The position numbers and the translations under genes were made by a program. Below, in pieces: positions 35,603 through 45,119 of a stretch of DNA of 64,000 bases. This DNA comes from Amycolatopsis sp. QT-25 (GTDB taxonomy: Bacteria > Actinomycetota > Actinomycetes > Mycobacteriales > Pseudonocardiaceae): contig NZ_CP120210.1 of the NCBI RefSeq assembly GCF_029369745.1, positions 1,550,001 to 1,614,000 on the forward strand, in the 5' to 3' direction. The first letter of the stretch is position 1. Each line of letters begins with the position of its first letter. The notes under the pieces were generated by a model, which did no database searches, was not told the DNA's origin, and saw nothing but the letters and a program-made list of their open reading frames with translations.

Positions 35603-38600
35603 ATGCGACAGAAGTCGTCTACACGCCGCACGTCGAGAGCCCTTACCGTGGCGTTGATCTGCTCGCTGGTCGTGACCGGCGTCAGCACCTCGCAAGTCGC
35701 GAACGCGGCCAATGGCTGGAGTGTCGACTCACCGGCAGTCAACTCGACTCCGGTGACAAAGCAGACCATGCAGGGGCGAAACCTCGACGAAGCGAGCCTC
35801 AAAGCGCTCACCGGGAACCAGCCCACCGGTTCCACCACACCTGACGGAGGAGGTACCAGCAGCGCGACGTCCCTGTCGCCAACGGCGACATGGGATGTGT
35901 CGAAACAGACCGGCGACTTCACTTGGTCCTACCCGCTGCGTGTGCCGCCCGCGCCCGGTGATCTGCAGCCCAACCTGGCGTTGTCCTATAACTCCTCGAC
36001 GGTTGACGGACGTACGAGCGCCACAAACAACCAGGCGTCGTGGGTCGGCGACGGCTGGGACCTGCACCCGGGTTTCATCGAACGCACCTACGGCAGTTGC
36101 CAGGACGACAAGGAAGGCGGAACCACCCCACCGAAGGTCGGTGACCTCTGCTGGAAGAGTGACAACGCCACCGCCGTCTACAACGGGTCCGGCGGCATGC
36201 TGATCCATGACACCGACAAGAAGGTGTGGCGGCAGAAGAGCGACAACGGCTCCCGTATCGAGCACCTCACCGGCGCCGCGAACGGCGCTCGTGACGGCGA
36301 GTACTGGAAGATCACCACTGTTGACGGCACTCAGTACTTCTTCGGGTCCGCTCCGGCGTCGAAGTCGACCTGGACCGTGCCCGTCTACGGTGACGACGCC
36401 GGCGAACCTTGCCATGCGGTGGACAACAAGTTCGACAACTCGGCCTGTATCCAGGCCTACCGCTGGAACCTGGACAAGGTCGTCGACCGGCACGGCAACC
36501 TGATCCTCTACAGCTACGACATCGAGACCAACAACTACGGGCAGAACGTCAAAGACACCGCGGTCTCCTACGTCCGTGGTGGGACGCTCAAGGAGATCCA
36601 GTACGGCCTGCGTGAAGGTGACCCGGCTCCCGCTGCCGGGAAAGTGACCTTCGTGACCGAGGAGCGATGTGTCCCCGGTAGCCTGTGCACGCTCGACAAG
36701 CCCGAGAACTTTCCCGATGTCGCCCTGGCCGACCGGTGTGACGGACCAACGTGCAAGGACCACTACAGCCCCACGTTCTGGTCGACCAAACGCCTCGCGA
36801 AGATCACCACCCAGGTCCGCGCGGGCACCGGCTACACCGACGTCGACAGCTGGACTCTCGAGCAGCAGTTCCCGAACCCCGACGACGGCAACAAAGCCGC
36901 TCTCTGGCTCAAATCCATCACACACACCGGCCACGTCGGCACGCCCATCACGCTGCCTAAGGTCACGTTCGAAGGCAAGAAACTCCCGAACCGGGTCGTG
37001 AAAGACGACGGTGTCGGCTATCTCAACCGGTACCGGCTCTCCGCCATCGTCTCCGAAGCCGGTGGCGTCACCACCGTCAACTACGCACCCGCCGACTGCT
37101 CCGCCACGTCTTTGCCGGACAAGCCGGAAACCAACACCAAACGCTGTTTCCCAGTGACGTGGACCAAACGGGATTTCGCCGAACGCACCGACTACTTCCA
37201 CAAGTACGTCGTCGGTTCCGTCGTCCAGTCCGATTGGATGAGCACCAGTTCCGAACAGGTCACCAACTACGAGTACCCGGAGGGCGCGGCGTGGCACTAC
37301 ACCACTTCCGAGTTCGCGCCTGAAAAGGACAAGACCTGGAACGAGTTCCGCGGCTTCGGCAAGGTTATCGTCCGCACCGGTAAACCCGACAACCCCAGCG
37401 GGCCGACCAGCTACAGCGAAACCCGGTACTTCCGCGGCATGCACGGGGACAAGCTCCCCAACAACGGAACACGACCCGTCAGCCTCCCGGACAGCGAAGG
37501 CGGATCCCACGTCGACGAGGACTGGCTTCAGGGACTGGAGCTGGAAAGCCTCACCAAGAACGGCGAGGCCGGCGCTGTCGTCGGCAAAACGATCACCGAA
37601 CCCAGCTGGCAAGGTCCGACCGCGACGCGCGGGGTATACAAGGCCTACATCGTCCGAACCGGAACGCAGCACTCCTTCACCGCCCTGGCCGCAGGTGGCT
37701 GGCGAACCACCAAAACCACCACGGACTACGACCCCAACGGCCTGCCGACCAAGGTCAACGACCTCGGTGACCTCAACGTCACCGGGGACGAGCGCTGCAC
37801 GAACACGACCTACGCCCAGAACACCGACCGGTGGCTGCTGAATTTCCCGTCGCGGGTCGAGACCCTCTCGACGGTGTGCGGGTTCCTGCCGGTCTATCCG
37901 CGGGACACCATCTCCGACGTCCGGTCGTCCTACGACACGCTCGCACCCGGCGTCCCGCCCACGGTGGGTGACGTCACGCTGGCTGAAGAGGTCGACGGGT
38001 ACAACGGGTTCACGCCGGTTTACCGTCCCGTCGCGAAGACCAAACGCGATGTCCATGGGCGCGCGATCGAAATCACCGACGCCGACGGCAACACCGCCAC
38101 CTCCACCTACACCCCGGTCACCAGCGGGCCGGTAACCCAGCTTGTCACCGCCAACGCTCTGGGACACAAGACGACGACCGTCTACGAGCCGGCCTGGGGA
38201 TCTGCGCGGACGATCACCGACCCCAACAACCGGGTCATGGAGATCAGCTACGACGCGCTCGGCCGCAAAGCCGAAGTCTGGCAGCCCAACCGGCCTCGGT
38301 CAGACCATCCCACCGAACCCAGCGCGCGCTTCACCTACGAAGTCCGGAACAACGCGCCGAGCTCGATCACCTCGATGCGGTTCGGCCCCAACAGCAACTA
38401 CGTCACCTCGACCACCATCCTCGACGGTCTCTACCGGACCCGGCAGGTCCAGGCGCCGGCACCTGGCGGGGGGAGGCTGCTGGTCGACACGCGCTACGAC
38501 TCGCAGGGGCGCGCCTACAAGACGACACAGCCGTTCTACAACGACCAACCAGTCGACACCTCTCTTTGGGTGGCCAGCGACACCGAAGTACCCGGTCTGA

Positions 38601-41452
38601 CCGTCACGGAGTTCGACGGCGCGGGCCGTGCGATCGCCTCCACTTACCGAGGCGGCGACAAAAACTGGCGTACCAGCACGACCTACGGCGGTGACTCGGT
38701 CAGCGTCACACCGCCGGAAGGCGGCAGCGCGACCACCACGATCACCGACGCCCGCGGCCGAACCCGCGCTCTCCGGCAGTACCATGGCGCTCAACCGACC
38801 GGCGACAACTACGACGAAACCAAGTACGACTACACCAACTCGGACAAACTCGCCGCGCTCACCGACTCCAGTGGTAACCGCTGGTCCTACACCTACGACA
38901 TCCACGGCTCCCTGATCCGCACCGACGATCCCGACCGCGGCGCCACCACCTACGTCTACAACAAGCTGAACCAGCAGATTTCGAGTACCGACGCACGCAA
39001 TGTCACACTCGCGTTCCGCTACGACAAACTCGGGCGCAAGACCGGTGTCTTCAAAGACAACCTCACCGGAACCAAACTCAGCGAATGGGCCTACGACTCC
39101 GCGTACAAGGGCGTCGGACAGCTCGCGTCGTCCACGCGCTGGGTCGACGGCAACGCCTACGTCAACAAGGTCAACGTCTACGGGCCGCTGTACCAGCCGA
39201 CGACGACGTCCATCATCATCCCGCCGAGCGAGGGCCCGAAGCTGGCCGGCACCTATCAGTCGTTCTTTCAGTACAAGGACGACGGAAGCCTCGGCGGTAC
39301 CGGAATCCCGAAGGCCGGAGACCTGCTGGCCGAAAGCATGCTCTACACCTATGACGACCTCGGGAAGCCGCTCACTACCGAAGGCAGCTGGGACGGACCC
39401 GTCTATCAAGACTACGTCTCCGCGACCGACTACACCCGCTACGGCGAGCCTCAGCGGATCCAGCTCGGCGGTGAGAGCAGTACCTCCACTGACGGAAAAC
39501 GGGCCTGGCTCTCCTACTACTACGACACCAACACCCGCAGGCTCGACCGCACCATCGTCGACGCCGAAGTCCCGCAGCCGATGCAGACCGACACCCGCTA
39601 CAGCTACAACCCCGCAGGCAACATCACCGCGATCTCCAACGCCCCGATCGGGCAACCCGCGGACAAGCAATGCTTCGGCTACGACTACCTCCAACGCCTC
39701 ACCGAAGCATGGACACCCGCCAACACCGACTGCGGCGCTCCTCGAGCGGCCAACGCCCTCGGTGGTCCTGCTCCATACTGGCAGTCCTACGCCTACGACA
39801 AATCCGGAAACCGCACCGGCGACACCCAGCACCTCGCTGGAGGTGACGTCACCCGCAAGTACAGCTACGCCGCACCCGGCACGCCGAAGCCCCACCTGCT
39901 GAATGCCGTCACCTCGGAGGGGTCGGCAGGTACCAAGACAGCCCAGTACACCTACGACGAACTGGGCAATACCAAGGCTCGCCCCGGCACGTCCGGACAG
40001 CAAGCACTCGACTGGAACGTCGAGAACAGGCTCGAGAAGGTCACCGACGGCACCGCCGACACGACCTTCCTCTACGACGCCGACGGCAGCCGCCTCATCC
40101 GCCGCGACCCCACCGGCACCACCCTGTATTTGGGGCCGCAGGAGGTCCGGCTCGACAAAACGAGCGGCACCGCAACCACCACTAGGTACTACACCCACGG
40201 TGGCGCGACCATCGCGATGCGCAAGAGCGGTGCCCTGACCTGGCTCGCAGGAGACCACCAGGGCACCATCCAGGTCGCGATCAACGCCAGCGACCTCACG
40301 GTCAAGCAGCGCCGTCAAACCCCGTTCGGAGCCGAGCGCGGCCCGAGCGCCGGTATGCCGGGTGAACGTGGCTTCGTCGGGGGCATGATCGATGCCTCGA
40401 CTGGGTTGACCACTCTCGGGGCTCGTAGCTACGACGCGGACCTTGGCCGGTTCATCTCCCTAGACCCGATCATGGATCCGAGCAGCCCGCAGCAGATCAA
40501 CGGCTACAGCTACTCCATCAACAATCCCATCGCCTTCAGTGACCCTTCCGGCCTCGCCCACGAGGACTCACCCGGCTATTGCGTCGGCTGGCGCGGCGAC
40601 TGCGGAATCGACCCCGGAGCCAAACTCTCGGACGGCTCCTACGGCGCGGACATCCTCGGGGAGTACAGCGACGAACAACTAACGCAAAAGGGTGCCAAGC
40701 GAGGCCAAGCCGCGTCGAAGCAGGCGGATCGTAGGAGGTGGGTCAACGGCAACTCTCCCAGTGCGAAAAATCGTAACCACATGATGGTTGAATTTGAAAA
40801 GATCATCTTCAATCCGCGTGCTTCGTCTGATTACTGGAATCACCCTATCAATGTTGAACCGGGTGTCAGTGCGTGCTTCGGACAAATGGGCTGCGACAAA
40901 GCCTGGAAATACCTGCAAGCGCCCGAAACGGAGAATGACCTTGAAGGCGCGCGGGTTATTGCGGCTACTTACTGCATTGAAAACTATGCCGAATGCAAGC
41001 TGGCGGCAGGGGTTCAGCAGCTCGGAGCCGAGGCGCTCGCGGCGCTGGTCGGAATGGTGGGCGCTGGGTTGTCTGGCGGTGCAAGTGCTGGACCGCGGGG
41101 AACTCCGTCAAGGACCTTCAGTTCATCCGACCCCCACGTGGCAGACGTGGCGAACGCGGTCGAGGCGGCGATGCCTGGTAGGGTGGTTGATGTTAACGTG
41201 CATCGACCTATGTCGAATGGCTTGACGCGCGAGATCGATATAGATCTCGGCAAAATCTATGTACAAGTCAAAGGTGGTGCAGCCAACGGGCTGACTGGGC
41301 AGATCGCCAAGACGCAGAATACTACGGGCAGAATGACGGTTGGCTTTGCGCCGGGAATATCCGATGCTGCTTGGAAAAATGCTGCCCTGCAGGGAACGCC
41401 CATTTTTAGAACGACGGACGATTTGATTGCTTATGTGAGGGAGTTTGGGTGA
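35603..41452 (+). CDS. RHS/YD-repeat polymorphic toxin with nuclease-like C-terminus
   Basis: 1949 residues from ATG 35603. Signal peptide ending QVANAANG at about 36. SpvB/RHS-type N-terminal region (FTWSYPLRVPPAPGDLQPNL, SYNSSTVDGR), then many YD repeats (YDALGRK, YDSQGRAY, FDGAGRAI, YDKLGRKTG, YDELGNTK), the core end DADLGRFISLDPI and INNPIAFSDPSG at about 1646. The last 300 residues are the variable toxin. Its end has TREIDIDLGKIYVQVKGG at about 1874-1891, an E/D-x-D...QxK pattern of PD-(D/E)xK nucleases as in Tox-REase domains, with a following Q in GLTGQIAKTQ. Predicted target is nucleic acid. From about 40,740 the DNA is visibly AT-richer, as expected for a swapped-in toxin tip. The stop overlaps the immunity gene start. 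Confidence 0.87.
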   Translation: MRQKSSTRRTSRALTVALICSLVVTGVSTSQVANAANGWSVDSPAVNSTPVTKQTMQGRNLDEASLKALTGNQPTGSTTPDGGGTSSATSLSPTATWDVSKQTGDFTWSYPLRVPPAPGDLQPNLALSYNSSTVDGRTSATNNQASWVGDGWDLHPGFIERTYGSCQDDKEGGTTPPKVGDLCWKSDNATAVYNGSGGMLIHDTDKKVWRQKSDNGSRIEHLTGAANGARDGEYWKITTVDGTQYFFGSAPASKSTWTVPVYGDDAGEPCHAVDNKFDNSACIQAYRWNLDKVVDRHGNLILYSYDIETNNYGQNVKDTAVSYVRGGTLKEIQYGLREGDPAPAAGKVTFVTEERCVPGSLCTLDKPENFPDVALADRCDGPTCKDHYSPTFWSTKRLAKITTQVRAGTGYTDVDSWTLEQQFPNPDDGNKAALWLKSITHTGHVGTPITLPKVTFEGKKLPNRVVKDDGVGYLNRYRLSAIVSEAGGVTTVNYAPADCSATSLPDKPETNTKRCFPVTWTKRDFAERTDYFHKYVVGSVVQSDWMSTSSEQVTNYEYPEGAAWHYTTSEFAPEKDKTWNEFRGFGKVIVRTGKPDNPSGPTSYSETRYFRGMHGDKLPNNGTRPVSLPDSEGGSHVDEDWLQGLELESLTKNGEAGAVVGKTITEPSWQGPTATRGVYKAYIVRTGTQHSFTALAAGGWRTTKTTTDYDPNGLPTKVNDLGDLNVTGDERCTNTTYAQNTDRWLLNFPSRVETLSTVCGFLPVYPRDTISDVRSSYDTLAPGVPPTVGDVTLAEEVDGYNGFTPVYRPVAKTKRDVHGRAIEITDADGNTATSTYTPVTSGPVTQLVTANALGHKTTTVYEPAWGSARTITDPNNRVMEISYDALGRKAEVWQPNRPRSDHPTEPSARFTYEVRNNAPSSITSMRFGPNSNYVTSTTILDGLYRTRQVQAPAPGGGRLLVDTRYDSQGRAYKTTQPFYNDQPVDTSLWVASDTEVPGLTVTEFDGAGRAIASTYRGGDKNWRTSTTYGGDSVSVTPPEGGSATTTITDARGRTRALRQYHGAQPTGDNYDETKYDYTNSDKLAALTDSSGNRWSYTYDIHGSLIRTDDPDRGATTYVYNKLNQQISSTDARNVTLAFRYDKLGRKTGVFKDNLTGTKLSEWAYDSAYKGVGQLASSTRWVDGNAYVNKVNVYGPLYQPTTTSIIIPPSEGPKLAGTYQSFFQYKDDGSLGGTGIPKAGDLLAESMLYTYDDLGKPLTTEGSWDGPVYQDYVSATDYTRYGEPQRIQLGGESSTSTDGKRAWLSYYYDTNTRRLDRTIVDAEVPQPMQTDTRYSYNPAGNITAISNAPIGQPADKQCFGYDYLQRLTEAWTPANTDCGAPRAANALGGPAPYWQSYAYDKSGNRTGDTQHLAGGDVTRKYSYAAPGTPKPHLLNAVTSEGSAGTKTAQYTYDELGNTKARPGTSGQQALDWNVENRLEKVTDGTADTTFLYDADGSRLIRRDPTGTTLYLGPQEVRLDKTSGTATTTRYYTHGGATIAMRKSGALTWLAGDHQGTIQVAINASDLTVKQRRQTPFGAERGPSAGMPGERGFVGGMIDASTGLTTLGARSYDADLGRFISLDPIMDPSSPQQINGYSYSINNPIAFSDPSGLAHEDSPGYCVGWRGDCGIDPGAKLSDGSYGADILGEYSDEQLTQKGAKRGQAASKQADRRRWVNGNSPSAKNRNHMMVEFEKIIFNPRASSDYWNHPINVEPGVSACFGQMGCDKAWKYLQAPETENDLEGARVIAATYCIENYAECKLAAGVQQLGAEALAALVGMVGAGLSGGASAGPRGTPSRTFSSSDPHVADVANAVEAAMPGRVVDVNVHRPMSNGLTREIDIDLGKIYVQVKGGAANGLTGQIAKTQNTTGRMTVGFAPGISDAAWKNAALQGTPIFRTTDDLIAYVREFG

Positions 41453-41844
41453 AAGGTGGCTTTATAATCTCTCTTGATGGCGACTTTTTTCGGCATGTGG
41501 AAAGTGTGCTCGTCGAGATGGGTGCGGCAACTGCGTCTGACGGGCCGGGTGAATCCGTGGTCCAGTTGAAGGACGAGTGTGGACGTTTCTTTACAGTGTT
41601 CGAAGGAATTCCTGCTGGCACGGAATGGGAGGTGACTGAAGGTCCTTTTGAGGCCGCCGACGGTGTTTGCATACCTGACATGACTAAAGTTTTTGCATGT
41701 TCATTTGAGTGCAGATGGACAGATTTGGTTGTTCGTTTGCTCGAGGCCGTGGCGCGGAACGCTGAGACTCCTATGTGGGTAGTTGATGGTAACGGTGTCG
41801 TATGGGATCCAAAGCGTTTCGATCCGCAGAAAATAGTATTGTGA
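41449..41844 (+). CDS. Probable immunity protein for the RHS toxin
   Basis: 131 residues from GTG 41449, overlapping the toxin stop (GTGA). Acidic (about 20 Asp/Glu), cytoplasmic, no signal: begins MKGGFIISLDGDFFRHVE; ends VVDGNGVVWDPKRFD. AT-rich like the toxin tip. Family unrecognised; the call rests on the coupled position behind the toxin, its size and acidity. It should bind and block the nuclease domain. Confidence 0.72.
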   Translation: MKGGFIISLDGDFFRHVESVLVEMGAATASDGPGESVVQLKDECGRFFTVFEGIPAGTEWEVTEGPFEAADGVCIPDMTKVFACSFECRWTDLVVRLLEAVARNAETPMWVVDGNGVVWDPKRFDPQKIVL

Positions 41845-42088
41845 TGGCGTACTGGATATAGTCATAACTTCGTCGAAATGGGTGACCGTGCAGGGTTGGC
41901 GTGGTGGTGCGCCCGACGTGTTGGCGGGATGGGGCGCAGAGTGCGGGACTCCACGGGCTCGGGCGGCGGGCTGCTCAAGCTCGGCTCGGGGAGTATTGCT
42001 GGGGATCGTGCCGTGCGTGACAACGAAAGGTCTGTCCGCGGGCAAGCTGGCGACAGCCTCTCCCGCTCGACTGTAGGGAGCCGAGGTC

Positions 42089-42499
42089 ATGCTCGCGATG
42101 ACGACGAGCCGACATCTTGGCCTCGTTCTTGTTCCTGAACCGTGCCGACGTAACCTGCACGCTGCCGACTGGGGCGACATGATCGTCATGGACAACCTGA
42201 CTTTTCACGGCGCGTACGCGCCCTCGCTCCCAGGCCACGCGCGGGCGCTTGTGGATCGTACTGGTGATCGGAATCGGCAGGGGGTCGGCAGCAGGAAGGG
42301 CAGTTTCGAAGTTCGCGGCACGGCTGATGAAGTTAGAAGGGGGGCTTGGAATCCAAAGGGTGGCGGTACGGATGGAGCGTGGTTTTATAAGCAAGGAAAT
42401 GATCTCTTGGTGCTAAAGCCGGATGGAGGATTTATCTCAATGTTTCCATTGAGTAAGCCGAATGGGTGGTTCGAACAGGCTACGCCGGTCAGGTTTTAG
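42089..42499 (+). CDS. Orphan toxin-tip fragment
   Basis: ATG 42089 gives 136 residues, but only the last 70 look like a folded domain: GSRKGSFEVRGTADEVRRGA, GTDGAWFYKQGNDLLVLKPD, GGFISMFPLSKPNGWFEQA. The first half is less natural and might include transposase debris (WGDMIVMDNLTFHG). The layout (a toxin-like C-terminal domain without its RHS carrier, followed 13 bases later by an immunity-like gene) matches displaced tips that polymorphic-toxin loci keep for recombination. Catalytic type not recognised. Confidence 0.5.
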   Translation: MLAMTTSRHLGLVLVPEPCRRNLHAADWGDMIVMDNLTFHGAYAPSLPGHARALVDRTGDRNRQGVGSRKGSFEVRGTADEVRRGAWNPKGGGTDGAWFYKQGNDLLVLKPDGGFISMFPLSKPNGWFEQATPVRF

Positions 42500-42512
42500 G
42501 CTGGGAGATGAA

Positions 42513-42908
42513 ATGGCTTTCATTGTGCATGAATCGAAACTTTTGGAACTGGATGGTCGACGAGTTCGCTCGGTTCGTTGCGTCAGACATGAGGACGGGT
42601 CGCTCGCTGCTGTGAGGGTTGTTTTCACGGCGTCGACATCGGTTATTGCCACAGTTTGGACCGACTGGTCGCTTGTTGTTGACGAAGTGGGCGAAGAAGA
42701 GATTCCGGATTATTTATGGCCTGTCGGAGAGTATGTGGAATCCCATTCTTCCCTGCCCGTTTCATCGGTCGGCTATCTGGTGGAACGTGTTGCAATTAGT
42801 CGGGATGACGCTAATGTGATCACTGGTCTGGATTTCGTATTGGAAAACGGGTTTCGTGTAATCTTACGATCGTTCGGTGGTGAGCTTGTTCTCGAAACAA
42901 GTGCGTAA
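42513..42908 (+). CDS. Probable immunity protein paired with the orphan tip
   Basis: 131 residues; ATG 42513 with GGGAG six bases upstream. Acidic, cytoplasmic and beta-rich: ELDGRRVRSVRCVRHEDGSL, VIATVWTDWSLVVDEVGEEE, VISGLDFVLENGFRV-like end. Same length as the other immunity gene, but I see no clear sequence match. Low GC like its neighbours. The following lipoprotein gene overlaps its end by a few bases. Confidence 0.58.
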   Translation: MAFIVHESKLLELDGRRVRSVRCVRHEDGSLAAVRVVFTASTSVIATVWTDWSLVVDEVGEEEIPDYLWPVGEYVESHSSLPVSSVGYLVERVAISRDDANVITGLDFVLENGFRVILRSFGGELVLETSA

Positions 42909-43473
42909 GGCCTGGCTATTGACGGTGGCCGTGTGCTGCGGGTGCTCGATGGGATCTGGGCACGTGGTGGCGAATCCGGTCGGGCCGGTCTCGGCTCCCT
43001 CTTCGAATTGGGCTCCTGTGGTTTCGCCGGAAGTGGTTTCTGCGGCTTGCGGGTTCCTTGGCGCTGATGAGCTTCAAGGGGCCCTGGAGTCGAAGGCTGC
43101 TTACCGATCGGTCGAGGAGAAGCCGGTTGAGGGGCAGCGGAGCATTGCCTATGGTTGCGAGTTCAGTCGTGTTGATGACGGGTCTGGCGTCGGTAGCTTG
43201 ATGGTGACCGCCATCAAGGGTGAGGCGGCGCCGGGGAGCGCACTCGCCGTTGCCGAGCAGGGCTGTCTGGGTGAGGGGCAGGCTCAGCCGTTGGCGGGCG
43301 CCGGGGATGCGGCGATGTGGTGCCGGAGCGAGGATCTCGACACGCTGGTCGTGACCGTGAAGCGGAGCCACGGCGAGGTCCGGATCGCTCACTTGACGCT
43401 TGCTGGTAGTCCGATGGCTGCCAATATCCCTGGGTATGCCTCGCTGGCGCGGCTTCTCGGCGGCAGGCTGTAG
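42901..43473 (+). CDS. Small secreted lipoprotein (DUF3558-like appearance)
   Basis: Start chosen at GTG 42901, giving MRKAWLLTVAVCCGCSMG: a positive start, short hydrophobic stretch and lipobox (V-C-C-G-C). GTG codons at 42877 and 42880 would only lengthen the N-region. 190 residues with conserved cysteines (AACGFLG, YGCEF, QGCLG, MWCRS) as in actinobacterial DUF3558-type lipoproteins, though membership is not certain. Eight-base overlap with the immunity gene suggests co-expression; it may give outer-face protection or be unrelated cargo. Confidence 0.6.
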   Translation: MRKAWLLTVAVCCGCSMGSGHVVANPVGPVSAPSSNWAPVVSPEVVSAACGFLGADELQGALESKAAYRSVEEKPVEGQRSIAYGCEFSRVDDGSGVGSLMVTAIKGEAAPGSALAVAEQGCLGEGQAQPLAGAGDAAMWCRSEDLDTLVVTVKRSHGEVRIAHLTLAGSPMAANIPGYASLARLLGGRL

Positions 43474-43952
43474 CGCCCGAGGTGTAAGCGAGCCATCCAG
43501 TCTCCGATCGACCCGGCACGGCAAGGCACTCAATTGCCTGCATACAAGACCGCGAGACGCATTGGCCTCGATGGGAACAACGTGTCCGAGGCAGCACAAG
43601 ACGGGAGCACCGACACGGACGGACATGCCGTGAACGGGCGCGCTCGCTGTCTGCCGCTGACGAGGATCGGCTTCCGAGCGCTGCCGGCAACGTTGTTCAA
43701 TCCACCCCGGCGAACGATGCCTCGGTTCTTCACGCATTGGGTGAGCGGGTGAAGCTCCTCGGTAGTCGACTTTAGTGATGGAAGAAGTGGAACGTTGGGG
43801 GATCACGCCGTCTCCGATTGGGCTCCGTTGCCGACGTAGAGCCCGGTACGGCCCGATACGGCCTGGCACCCGCTTCGGCGGCGATGTCCGTGTTGACCTG
43901 CACGGATGATCAAAATCCGACACTTCGCGGCACTGTCTGGCACAGTGGCGGA
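43474..43952. other. Intergenic, end of the toxin island
   Basis: No gene on either strand. The last 150 bases (from 43806) are related to 53461-53613 at a constant offset and lead into the right direct repeat. Confidence 0.4.
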
Positions 43953-43958
43953 GCGGAC
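43806..43958 (+). repeat. Element-end sequence, copy 1
   Basis: Aligns without gaps to 53461-53613 (offset 9,655). The first 75 bases are nearly identical (TCTCCGATTGGGCTCCGTTG...), the rest weaker. Both copies run directly into a tRNA-like anticodon region, here GGACTTTTAATC (Lys), there GGACTTGTAAAC (Thr). This is the expected picture for ends of related integrated elements. Confidence 0.6.
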
Positions 43959-44168
43959 TTTTAATCCGAGGGAATCTGCAGCTCATCGACGTGGGGTGGA
44001 GCCGCACACTGCGGGCGCTCCCGAGGAGAACTATCCAGTCGGGTTACACAGCTGGAGCAGAAGATGTGACCCCAGTTGACGTGGGTGGGATGGCCTGCTC
44101 CAGCCTTGCTCCAGCTACTGAACAGTAACTGAAGTTCGTCTCGCCAATTCTCAAAGTGAGGCGGAACG

Positions 44169-44211
44169 AAAAAACCGCCTTACCTCGGCTAACGCGCCAG
44201 GTGGGCGGTGT
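44169..44211 (-). terminator. Intrinsic terminator after the second tRNA-Ala fragment
   Basis: On the minus strand ACCGCCCACCT ... AGGTAAGGCGGT followed by TTTTTT. Equivalent to the one at 27937 with several compensating changes, suggesting the stem is or was selected. Confidence 0.58.
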
Positions 44212-44221
44212 TTCGTCACTG

Positions 44222-44268
44222 TGGAGCTAAGGGGACTCGAACCCCTGACCCCCTCACTGCCAGTCAGG
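44222..44268 (-). other. tRNA-Ala(GGC) 3' half, second copy
   Basis: On the minus strand: anticodon loop CTGGCAG (GGC) with one stem mismatch, T-arm AGGGG-TTCGAGT-CCCCT perfect, acceptor strand TAGCTCCA. The 5' half is again missing. T-arm better preserved than in the 28-kb copy; anticodon stem worse. Confidence 0.65.
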
Positions 44269-44587
44269 TTCGGCCAAGGCGCTGACCTGCGGTTATCGAG
44301 AACTCGCTGGTCGGCTGGTGCAGTTGTGCTCTGTTCGATGCGGTCCGGTGTCGTTGGGCGCTGTTGTAACCGACGGACTGCTCCAGGACTGCTCCAGGAA
44401 AATTGGCGTGAGAATCGGACTGCCAAGTGGCAGTCGTGAGTGATTGCCTTCGTCGTGGGCTCGAAACCTGGCCTCCTGTGGGCGCCACTCTCGGAGTCGG
44501 CGGACCACTGCTCGCAATGTTCAGTCTGCCTGTGCATGCCGTGTCGACAGCGTCCGCTCATGCCGATGTGCGGTGGCGACTTCGAGG

Positions 44588-44803
44588 TCAGCGATGGGGT
44601 GCACGAGGATCGCTGAGTCGGGCGTGACGTCGGCGATCGAGCACGAGCAGGCTGGCCAGTACGGCCAAGGCGCCTCCGGCGATGCCAGGCCCGCGCGGAA
44701 AGTCGATGAGCCGACTGCCGCCGTACCCGATTCCGGCACCGGCCAGAACCAGCAACGCGATCGCTGCCCAGCCGAACAGATTGAGCTGCACGCTGCGAAA
44801 CAA
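44588..44803 (-). CDS. Small two-helix membrane protein
   Basis: 71 residues from TTG 44803, or 67 from the GTG four codons later (VQLNLFGWAAIALLVLAGAG). Two hydrophobic segments (WAAIALLVLAGAGIGYGG; GGALAVLASLLVLD) flank a short PRGPG turn; the tail is positive (RRRHARL). Composition supports a real protein. Partner and function unknown. Confidence 0.48.
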   Translation of the reverse strand: MFRSVQLNLFGWAAIALLVLAGAGIGYGGSRLIDFPRGPGIAGGALAVLASLLVLDRRRHARLSDPRAPHR

Positions 44804-45119
44804 TCGGGCACGGCTCAGACGGCGGCGCCACCGAGATGTCGGTCAATATTCGGCATGGTGACGTTGCACGTAACCTCGATTGCGGCGAAGAGGCGCATCT
44901 TGACCGCAGGATCCTCTCATGCCGCTCAGCGCACGTTCGACCAGTGCATTGGCACGCCGATGACAGTGTGCTCGGATCTGAGTTATTGGCGATTTTCCGT
45001 TTTTCAAGGAGTCAGATTGACTGCGGCGAATTTATATTCAGTCCTGGGGCTTCCGGTGTTCCACTATCCTGGATTTGAACTGGCTTCTCGCAGTTGGTGG
45101 ACAGCGAAATCGCTCCGGT
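44804..45119. other. Intergenic, nothing recognised
   Basis: About 315 bases; moderately AT-rich near 45000-45060. No gene or clear repeat seen. Confidence 0.35.

Larger units (their letters stand above)
43953..44407. repeat. Direct repeat, right copy (455 bp)
   Basis: Gap-free counterpart of 27721-28175. Contains the same tRNA-Lys-like arm, tRNA-Ala 3' half and terminator. Together the copies bound 15.8 kb of toxin cargo. Confidence 0.8.

Noticed and set aside
35729..38167. 812-codon minus-strand frame inside the RHS gene
   Set aside because: Valine/glycine-rich antisense of YD repeats, no motif.
42916..44007. 363-codon minus-strand frame over the lipoprotein and repeat
   Set aside because: Crosses non-coding repeat sequence; no recognisable domain.
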